Below are positions 1 to 4,985 of a DNA stretch of 5,965 nt, piece after piece. Position 1 is the first letter of the stretch. Each line of letters starts with the position of its first letter. The translations under genes were made by a program, and so were the position numbers. The DNA is from Flavobacteriales bacterium (GTDB lineage Bacteria > Bacteroidota > Bacteroidia > Flavobacteriales > Flavobacteriaceae), in contig JALVDN010000012.1 in assembly GCA_027008965.1 (NCBI GenBank), forward strand, positions 1-5,965. The letters run 5' to 3'. Under the pieces are notes generated by a model. That model did no database searches. It saw nothing but the letters and a program-made list of their open reading frames with translations, and was not told the origin of the DNA.

Positions 1-2373
1 TTTGATGACAATGCGGTGGGTTTGAGGTTGCATGAAAAGGTTGTCGAGGTTTTCGCCGAAGGTGAGAAAAGCATTGGTGTCGGCATTGGTGAGACTGTTG
101 CGATAGAGGATGGTGAGCGTGCTTCCGGGTGCATATTCCCAAGTGTAGCCGAGGTCCAAATTCCAAACGTTGAAGTTGAAATCGTGGTTTTGGTTGTGGG
201 TGGTGGGCGTTAAGGTTCCGTCGTTTTCCAACAGATAAAACCGGTTATAATGCACAGGCGACCAATAGTGGCGCAGGCTCAAACTGAAGGCCGATTTGAC
301 GTTGAAAAAATAATCGGCTTTGAGGGCGTTGGAAACGGTTTTGCGCTGGCGGTTTCCGAATAACACGGGATGTGCTGGGTCATTCAGGAATGTAACAAAT
401 CCTTTTTGGTTGATGTTGCGCTTGTACTCTCCGCGATAAATCATTTTAAAGCGCGAAGTGAATTTGAAACGCAGGCTGGCACCGAATCCATAGTGATGTT
501 CGTTTGAACGGATGAATTGAACACGATAGAGGAAAAAGTCGCCGGCGAGTTTTTTCCGGTAGTCGGTAGAGATGAATGCGCCCAACCTATAGCGTGCGGG
601 CTTGAGATAGTATTGGTTTTGTAAGCGAGGTTCATAATAATCTTTCTCTTTGGAAATGATTTTTCCCCTTGTTCCGAATGAAAGGTATTTTTTGGTTGTG
701 AGAAAAATATGATAACCTAAGTCTTTTCTATACATCAAATAGGGCTTATATAAATGATCCAAACCCACATCCATCGAGAAACTAAATCTGTTGAAGTGCT
801 TGGTAGGTTGAAGCATTCTGTATCTATAGAAAAAATCATATATCACCAGATTGTTCCTGGGATTGAAACCCAAATCATTGATGTTGTATTTATCGTCTTG
901 CAAAGAAAATTCGGTTCCGAACGAATGTTGTTTGATGGTTTTTTTCAATTCCAAAAATCCTTCAAATCCGGTTTGGGTTTGTTCTGTATGTATGGCACTC
1001 ATAGCCGCCTTTCCGGACACTTCGAAAGTATTGTTCTTGTTATACAAATCAAAAACAAAAGCTGTGGCATTGGCATCGGGATAGTGACCGGCGCGTAGGG
1101 TGTTGGTATTTATGAGTGCAACCGAATTATTTTTCCCGAAGGCATAATCCACCACGGCTACGTTATAGTTAACATAGGGTTGTGTGCGGATTTGACGTGT
1201 TTTGCCCGTGATTGTATCTTTAATGGTGGCAAAACTTTGATTTGTGACGGCGTTTAGAAATCCAACCCCTACTCCTTTTGCAGTCCGGCCGCTAATTTTG
1301 ACGGCGTTGAGCAGATTGATATTTTCCGGGTTTTCAACAATGATTTCACCGGGAGATAACTCACTTAAAACTTTATAGTAATCCATAGGCAACCCACCGC
1401 CTATTCTTCTTGAATAAAACAAATCTCCCTTTGAGAAGAGTTGGGTCCCTTCGGTGAAGAAAGGCCGGTTTTCGGAATAAAATTGTTCGAAGGGACCGAG
1501 GTTCAATACTACATCGTCATAAGGGACGTCACTAAAATCGGGGATGAGGGTGGCATCTAATGTAAAATTTTCAGTCAAACCGTATTTCAAGTCGGCACCG
1601 AAAGCAAAATCGGTTTTCTGTTCATTTTGCGCCCTTGTATGTATCATGGAAGCATAAGGATATAAACTCAACCTCACCGGAGGTTTGAGGTTTTTTAATC
1701 CCTGCAATCTACCCAGAAATTGAACCACATCGCCTTCTTTGGTTTTATCAAAAAGCGTCCAGGAATATTGTTCTCTCGTATGTGTAATACTTCTTATAAA
1801 AGTTATACCCCAAGTTTGATCGGGCCGGTTTTCAAAGCGCAAGGCCGAATAGGGAATGGCCATTTCCACATACCATGCCTTGTCCGTGATGCGCACTTCC
1901 GATTTCCAAACGGCATTCCAGCTCAAATCCGTGTTGTTGCTACTTTGAATACCATCCATTTGCGTGCCTGCACTAGTAACGACAAAAACATAGGTGTTTC
2001 CCGGTGCCAGAAAAGGATTGAGCATCACACTGAACCAGTCGGACATGCTGAATTGGTCGCGTAAACTGAATTCCCTAACGATTTGCTTGACATCGGGAAC
2101 TTTCATCTCGGCAAGAATATAAAGTGCGGCATCATCATACAATAAGCGGACAGTGGTTTTATAGAGTTCGGGTTCGGGCTGACCTTGACCCGGTTCCATC
2201 ATCACAAAACCGGTGGCCATTTCGGCTTGATTCCACACTTCATCTTTTTTTCCGTCTATAACCGGTGCTTTATCTGTCCGTACGGCTTGAAGCGTTTTTG
2301 TGGATTGTGCTGAATGAAACCATGGAAAAAGAATAAAAATTCCCCAGAAAAATATGTTGTTTTTCATCCTCAT
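1..2373 (-). CDS. DUF5916 family outer-membrane protein with N-terminal CBM9-like domain (3' end cut by window edge)
   Basis: An uninterrupted frame of 791 codons starts at 2373 and leaves the window at position 1 without a stop. Residues 1-22 form a signal peptide (basic start, hydrophobic core IFFWGIFILFPWF, likely cut before Gln23). Residues about 30-225 resemble the CBM9-like/DOMON fold that opens this family: 'APVIDGKKDEVWNQA' (36-50), 'LYDDAALYI' (78-86), 'WNAVWKSEV' (152-160), 'VEMAIPYSALRF' (169-180) and 'WGITFIR' (188-194). The family hallmark follows at 277-309: 'IPDFSDVPYDD', 'VLNLGPFEQF' and 'ENRPFFTEG'. The rest, to 791, is alternating aromatic and polar beta-strand sequence, consistent with an outer-membrane barrel. 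The last residues lie inside a typical barrel strand, so probably only a few tens of codons are missing. Family members are often labelled 'hydrolase' or 'carbohydrate-binding', but no enzymatic activity is established and I see no catalytic motif. Met3 (2367) is an alternative start. Arginine codon use changes abruptly near residue 583. Confidence 0.9.
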   Translation of the reverse strand, partial: MRMKNNIFFWGIFILFPWFHSAQSTKTLQAVRTDKAPVIDGKKDEVWNQAEMATGFVMMEPGQGQPEPELYKTTVRLLYDDAALYILAEMKVPDVKQIVREFSLRDQFSMSDWFSVMLNPFLAPGNTYVFVVTSAGTQMDGIQSSNNTDLSWNAVWKSEVRITDKAWYVEMAIPYSALRFENRPDQTWGITFIRSITHTREQYSWTLFDKTKEGDVVQFLGRLQGLKNLKPPVRLSLYPYASMIHTRAQNEQKTDFAFGADLKYGLTENFTLDATLIPDFSDVPYDDVVLNLGPFEQFYSENRPFFTEGTQLFSKGDLFYSRRIGGGLPMDYYKVLSELSPGEIIVENPENINLLNAVKISGRTAKGVGVGFLNAVTNQSFATIKDTITGKTRQIRTQPYVNYNVAVVDYAFGKNNSVALINTNTLRAGHYPDANATAFVFDLYNKNNTFEVSGKAAMSAIHTEQTQTGFEGFLELKKTIKQHSFGTEFSLQDDKYNINDLGFNPRNNLVIYDFFYRYRMLQPTKHFNRFSFSMDVGLDHLYKPYLMYRKDLGYHIFLTTKKYLSFGTRGKIISKEKDYYEPRLQNQYYLKPARYRLGAFISTDYRKKLAGDFFLYRVQFIRSNEHHYGFGASLRFKFTSRFKMIYRGEYKRNINQKGFVTFLNDPAHPVLFGNRQRKTVSNALKADYFFNVKSAFSLSLRHYWSPVHYNRFYLLENDGTLTPTTHNQNHDFNFNVWNLDLGYTWEYAPGSTLTILYRNSLTNADTNAFLTFGENLDNLFMQPQTHRIVIK

Positions 2374-2387
2374 ACGGTTTGATGGTT

Positions 2388-2395
2388 CAAAGATA
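2388..2395 (-). promoter_or_regulatory. Candidate -7 element (TATCTTTG) of the DUF5916 gene
   Basis: Read on the minus strand this is TATCTTTG, a full match to the Bacteroidota -7 consensus TAnnTTTG. I see no TTG at the usual -33 distance (about 19-21 bases upstream), so the match is half a promoter. Transcription would begin only about 8-11 bases before the ATG at 2373. Such a short leader makes the second ATG at 2367 a reasonable alternative start. No Shine-Dalgarno sequence is visible, which is usual for this phylum. Confidence 0.45.
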
Positions 2396-2471
2396 GTATA
2401 ATTATTAGAGGACATTATCCGGACATGCGATTTTTGGTCATGACATATAAACTTATCTATAAGATTATTTA

Positions 2472-2505
2472 TTGCCCATTATGTTACATTTTTGATGTAA
2501 TTTTA
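2472..2505 (+). promoter_or_regulatory. Candidate promoter of the trmH-like gene
   Basis: A TTG at 2472-2474 is followed after 23 bases by TAATTTTA at 2498-2505, which matches the Bacteroidota -7 element TAnnTTTG at all but the last fixed base. The spacing is at the long end of the accepted range. Transcription would start near 2510, leaving a leader of about 15 bases before the ATG at 2526. The inverted repeat centred on 2492 would sit between and over these elements, so a protein bound there could block the promoter. Confidence 0.3.
2483..2497 (+). repeat. Shared 15-base upstream element, copy 1
   Basis: GTTACATTTTTGATG here and GTAACATTTTTGATG at 4883-4897 agree at 14 of 15 bases. Both copies lie on the coding strand upstream of a plus-strand gene, this one 28 bases before the trmH-like ATG. 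Here the element forms the left part of the inverted repeat TTACAT-TTTTG-ATGTAA; the second copy is not symmetric. It could be a shared regulator site or an A/T-rich coincidence. Confidence 0.35.
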
Positions 2506-2525
2506 CTGCAAATCTTATTTTTTAT

Positions 2526-3068
2526 ATGCGAAAACTGAAATTGGATGAATTGGGACGTATTTCGGTGAATGAATTCAAACAAGCTGAAAAACTACCTTTG
2601 ATCATGATTTTAGATAATATCAGGAGCCTTAATAACATAGGCTCACTTTTTCGCACAGCCGATGCGTTCCGGATAGAAAAAATCTATTTAACCGGTTTCA
2701 CCGCTACCCCGCCCCATAAAGATATTCATAAAACTGCGCTTGGGGCCACCGAGTCGGTAGCATGGGAATATGTGGAACGAATTGAAGATTTACTGGCAAG
2801 TTTAAAAGAAAATAATATCCGTATTGCCGCCGTGGAACAAACCGATGAAAGCACAATGCTTCAAAAATTTTTCCCAAAACCCGGTGAAAAGTGGGCTTTC
2901 ATATTCGGGAATGAAGTGAAAGGCGTTTCGGAAGAAGCTCTACCATTAGTGGATTTGGCAATTGAAATACCACAATTCGGCACCAAACATTCCTTCAATG
3001 TGGCCGTGAGTGCAGGTATAGTATTATGGGATTTCACCGCCAAAATAAAATTCGGTTATCATGTATAA
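2526..3068 (+). CDS. SpoU/TrmH-family RNA 2'-O-methyltransferase
   Basis: This 180-residue protein belongs to the SPOUT (trefoil-knot) superfamily, which moves a methyl group from S-adenosylmethionine to a ribose 2'-OH of tRNA or rRNA in the cytoplasm. All three SpoU motifs are readable. Motif 1 is 'NIRSLNNIGSLFRTADAF' (31-48), with the catalytic-type Asn37 and Arg43. Motif 2 is 'FIFGNEVKGVS' (125-135). Motif 3 is 'EIPQFGTKHSFNVAVSAG' (147-164), with the conserved Asn158. Motifs 2 and 3 form the knot and the cofactor pocket. Motif 3 reads S-F-N where S-L-N is more usual, a mild change. The length suits a catalytic domain alone: the N-terminal RNA-binding domain of the larger RlmB-type members is absent. 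The substrate cannot be told from sequence; tRNA Gm18 (TrmH) and rRNA sites are both possible. The stop overlaps the next gene's start in ATGTATAA, so the two are probably cotranscribed and translationally coupled. Confidence 0.93.
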   Translation: MRKLKLDELGRISVNEFKQAEKLPLIMILDNIRSLNNIGSLFRTADAFRIEKIYLTGFTATPPHKDIHKTALGATESVAWEYVERIEDLLASLKENNIRIAAVEQTDESTMLQKFFPKPGEKWAFIFGNEVKGVSEEALPLVDLAIEIPQFGTKHSFNVAVSAGIVLWDFTAKIKFGYHV

Positions 3069-3624
3069 ACATTTTCTCATCATCATATTGTTTGGATTTT
3101 TAACCGGATGCCGGGAAACAGAGAAAAAAAATAGTGTTCCGATAGTCCGGTATCAAACTTATTTTTATCCGGGCAAACTTCCCGCACCGGCACAACCTCA
3201 AGTTTTTGATACTTTCACCTATTGGAAGCAATTTTTCAGGTATTGGGATTTTCCCGACAGCATCAACCGGGAAGAACTCACCGACCGGGTGGAACTCATC
3301 CACAATGCCATGGCACATATCAGCAAAAAACCTTTCCCCAAACCTGTAGATACCGTGGACATCAAAAGCCGGTTTCTCAGACTTCAAAACGAAACTTACC
3401 AATTGAAATGGATTTTAGCGGAAAATTTGATTTATCCTCGACCCGACAGTATATTTTCACGTTTTACTGAAGCTTATACAAATTTGATTCACCAAATCAA
3501 TTTCTTTACCGGGGAAAAAGAAGATTTTATAACCGTTTTCAAAGAAAAAACCCGGCGTGATTCACTTTTATTGGAAAAATTCAAAAGAGATTCAACGGAG
3601 CGATCCGGACAAATGGCGGAATAG
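3061..3624 (+). CDS. Small predicted lipoprotein of unknown function
   Basis: This 187-residue protein opens with a lipoprotein signal: a basic start (MYKHF), the hydrophobic run LIIILFGF, and the lipobox L14-T15-G16-C17. Cys17 would be lipidated and become the mature N-terminus. The next residues, RETEKK, include two acidic positions and loosely resemble the charged surface-export signals of some Bacteroidota lipoproteins. That would put the protein on the outer membrane, possibly facing outward; this is inference only. A Pro-rich linker (38-47) follows, then a Trp/Tyr/Phe-rich patch (51-64). The remainder is charged and mostly helical, ending in a basic and acidic tail (159-182). I recognise no domain or catalytic motif. 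The start codon overlaps the methyltransferase stop by 8 bases. The last 44 bases overlap the convergent capA-like gene. The lipobox placement and the coupled start support it as a real gene; its function is unassigned. Confidence 0.85.
   Translation: MYKHFLIIILFGFLTGCRETEKKNSVPIVRYQTYFYPGKLPAPAQPQVFDTFTYWKQFFRYWDFPDSINREELTDRVELIHNAMAHISKKPFPKPVDTVDIKSRFLRLQNETYQLKWILAENLIYPRPDSIFSRFTEAYTNLIHQINFFTGEKEDFITVFKEKTRRDSLLLEKFKRDSTERSGQMAE
3581..3624. other. 44-base tail-to-tail overlap of two coding regions
   Basis: The lipoprotein gene on the plus strand ends with TAG at 3622-3624. The CapA-like gene on the minus strand ends with TGA, seen as tca, at 3581-3583. Both strands are therefore coding here: about the last 14 codons of each gene. 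There is no intergenic space for a bidirectional terminator, and no strong GC-rich hairpin with a T-run is visible nearby. The two transcripts should be antisense to each other at their 3' ends. Confidence 0.85.
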
Positions 3625-4729
3625 TTTTTAATCCTCCGGTATTGCTCAACTTTGGTGCTACTTTTTCCACACCCGGACTATATTTTTTCTTATATCCATC
3701 TAAAAATTTTTTAAACCGCATCATTTTCCTGTATGACGATTGATTTACAAAGTATCCTTTTTCATCCACAAAATCCTCCAAAGGCAACACTTCAAAAAAA
3801 GTTTTTCCGCCTAAATGGTATTTATAAACCCATACAGGAAGATATTTCACCGAAACCAGTTTCAAGCCACGTTCGGTTTTCACTAAACTTGTTTCAATCA
3901 AAAAAGAACCGTCTCTAGGAAAAGTACGTTGATTTGAAATGAAATTACCCAAAGAAAAAACCGTCAATCTCCCTGAAGGCTCATCAAACTTCACCGGCTG
4001 TACCACATGCGGATGCGAACCGATGATGATTTTTATGCCCAAGGAGTGCAGAAATTTCTCCAAATCTTTTTGCGTAGCCGAAGGTTGGAGTTGATATTGA
4101 TTCCCCCAATGAAAAAATACGATAATTTCGTCGGGTTTTAAGGCCCGGGCTTTCAAAACATCTTTGCGGATTTGTTCTTTATCTATCAAATTGACCTGCG
4201 TGGGCAAAGGCACAGGCAAACCGTTGGTCCCGTAAGTATAGTTTAGCACCGCAATTTTAAAACCTTTTTTTTCAAGCAGCAACGGATTTCTGAGCTGTCT
4301 ATCCAGTTCATTGACAAATGTCCCTGTTGTTTTCAAATCATGCAGTTGCAAATAACGAATGGTTTTCTCAATTCCTTTTCTACCTTTATCGGCCGAGTGA
4401 TTGTTAGCCGTCACCAAAACATCAAACCCGGCATTTTTTAATGCATCCAACAAAGCAGACGGACTGCTGAAGCGCGGATAGCCTTGATACGGCTTCACGC
4501 CAATAGTGGTTTCCAAGTTGCCAATCACCCAGTCATACGACTTCAAGTATGGTTTCAAAAAATAAAACGAATTACTAAAATCATATCGCTCCCTTTGTGC
4601 ATCCCAAGCCCCTACCAATTGCGGTTGATGTACCATGATATCCCCCGCCCAAAGTATTTTCAAAGTGTCATTTTGCGGAAATAATCCCCCTGAAAAACTC
4701 CAAAATAAAATCAACAGCCATTTTTTCAT
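3581..4729 (-). CDS. CapA-family (PGA_cap) exported metallophosphatase-like protein
   Basis: This 382-residue protein carries the PGA_cap signatures, related to calcineurin-like metallophosphoesterases, in order: 'WAGDIMVH' (27-34), 'IGNLETTI' (69-76), 'VTANNHSADKG' (106-116), 'FFHWGNQY' (205-212), 'IIGSHPHVVQP' (235-245) and 'VFSLGNFISNQ' (257-267). The Asp, Asn and His residues expected to bind metal are all present. Residues 1 to about 18 form a signal peptide (MKKWLLILFWSF...), so it should act outside the cytoplasm, in the periplasm or on the surface. CapA was named for poly-gamma-glutamate capsule synthesis in Bacillus, but no capB or capC partner is visible, and many homologues have no known role. 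'CapA-like' is therefore safer than a pathway claim. The tail after about residue 345 lies outside the core, and its last 14 or so codons overlap the opposing lipoprotein gene. It diverges from gmd, so shared glycan work is possible but unproven. No convincing promoter was seen upstream. Confidence 0.92.
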   Translation of the reverse strand: MKKWLLILFWSFSGGLFPQNDTLKILWAGDIMVHQPQLVGAWDAQRERYDFSNSFYFLKPYLKSYDWVIGNLETTIGVKPYQGYPRFSSPSALLDALKNAGFDVLVTANNHSADKGRKGIEKTIRYLQLHDLKTTGTFVNELDRQLRNPLLLEKKGFKIAVLNYTYGTNGLPVPLPTQVNLIDKEQIRKDVLKARALKPDEIIVFFHWGNQYQLQPSATQKDLEKFLHSLGIKIIIGSHPHVVQPVKFDEPSGRLTVFSLGNFISNQRTFPRDGSFLIETSLVKTERGLKLVSVKYLPVWVYKYHLGGKTFFEVLPLEDFVDEKGYFVNQSSYRKMMRFKKFLDGYKKKYSPGVEKVAPKLSNTGGLKTIPPFVRIAPLNLF

Positions 4730-4882
4730 GTCCTCAATTTACAAAAACCGATTTAAATAAATAACGCACTTCATTTTTTGGTTCTATTAGTTTATTCAAC
4801 ACTTAATTATCCCGAACCGGTCTTGGCATTACATGAATTTATTTGATAACAAAATGATATCACCCTCGCACATTCTTTTCAC

Positions 4883-4897
4883 GTAACATTTTTGATG
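4883..4897 (+). repeat. Shared 15-base upstream element, copy 2
   Basis: GTAACATTTTTGATG differs from the copy at 2483-2497 only at its third base. It lies 87 bases before the gmd ATG, and 10 and 29 bases upstream of the two -7-like elements. Its TTTTTG could serve as a -33 element for the -7 match at 4908-4915, but the 13-base spacing is shorter than the accepted range. Confidence 0.35.
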
Positions 4898-4907
4898 CCT
4901 TCTACAA

Positions 4908-4934
4908 TAAATTTGATTGAATTGCATATATTTG
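4908..4934 (+). promoter_or_regulatory. Two tandem TAnnTTTG elements upstream of gmd
   Basis: TAAATTTG (4908-4915) and TATATTTG (4927-4934) both match the Bacteroidota -7 consensus TAnnTTTG perfectly and point towards gmd. The downstream element would start transcription near 4939-4942 and give a leader of about 45 bases. Neither has a TTG at the standard -33 distance, so either could be a weak or activator-dependent promoter, or one could be a chance match in A/T-rich sequence. Confidence 0.5.
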
Positions 4935-4972
4935 TATGGATAGCCAAGATATATTCAAGCAGAAATAATAAT

Positions 4973-4985
4973 TAAGTTCAACTTA
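4973..4985 (+). repeat. Short perfect inverted repeat reaching the gmd start codon
   Basis: TAAGTT-C-AACTTA is a perfect 6-base inverted repeat with a 1-base centre; its last base is the A of the gmd ATG. On DNA it has operator-like symmetry. As RNA the 1-base loop is too tight for a full hairpin. It occupies the place where a ribosome binding site would be, and no Shine-Dalgarno sequence is present. Confidence 0.35.

Larger units (their letters stand above)
2459..2518. repeat. Nested inverted repeats in the divergent DUF5916/trmH spacer
   Basis: The outer arms ATAAGATT (2459-2466) and AATCTTAT (2511-2518) are perfect 8-base complements. Inside them, TTACAT (2484-2489) and ATGTAA (2495-2500) are perfect 6-base complements around the 5-base centre TTTTG. 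The inner pair has the size and symmetry of a dimeric regulator's operator. The outer pair is AT-rich, encloses 44 bases and could be chance. Both lie upstream of the methyltransferase gene, and the inner pair overlaps its proposed promoter. Confidence 0.4.
4730..4984. other. Divergent capA-like/gmd intergenic region
   Basis: These 255 bases separate two divergent start codons. They are strongly AT-rich and hold no open frame that I would call a gene. They contain the second copy of the 15-base shared element, two perfect TAnnTTTG matches facing gmd, the 8-base palindrome TGATATCA (4855-4862) and an inverted repeat that reaches the gmd ATG. On the minus strand, towards the CapA-like gene, I found only partial -7 matches such as TAAATTGA and no paired -33, so its promoter remains unidentified. 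Confidence 0.6.

Noticed and set aside
754..1098. Open frame of 114 codons on the plus strand
   Set aside because: It lies wholly antisense to the DUF5916 gene, whose frame is open for 791 codons with clear family motifs; the predicted peptide has no recognisable features.
1720..2064. Open frame of 114 codons on the plus strand
   Set aside because: It is antisense to the CBM9-like domain of the DUF5916 gene and reads as the complement of its codons.
2374..2525. Small RNA or riboswitch in the divergent spacer
   Set aside because: The region is A/T-rich with only short arms, has no recognisable riboswitch core, and would leave no room for the promoters of both flanking genes.
3100..3402. Open frame of 100 codons on the minus strand
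   Set aside because: It is antisense to the lipoprotein gene, which has a signal peptide, a lipobox and a coupled start; the minus-strand frame has none of these.
3604..3638. Possible terminator hairpin from CCGGA (3604-3608) and TCCGG (3634-3638)
   Set aside because: The stem is only about five to six base pairs with a long loop and no T-run follows, so it does not look like an intrinsic terminator.
4855..4862. TGATATCA palindrome in the capA-like/gmd spacer
   Set aside because: An 8-base palindrome is expected by chance in a few hundred A/T-rich bases and there is no second copy or partner element.
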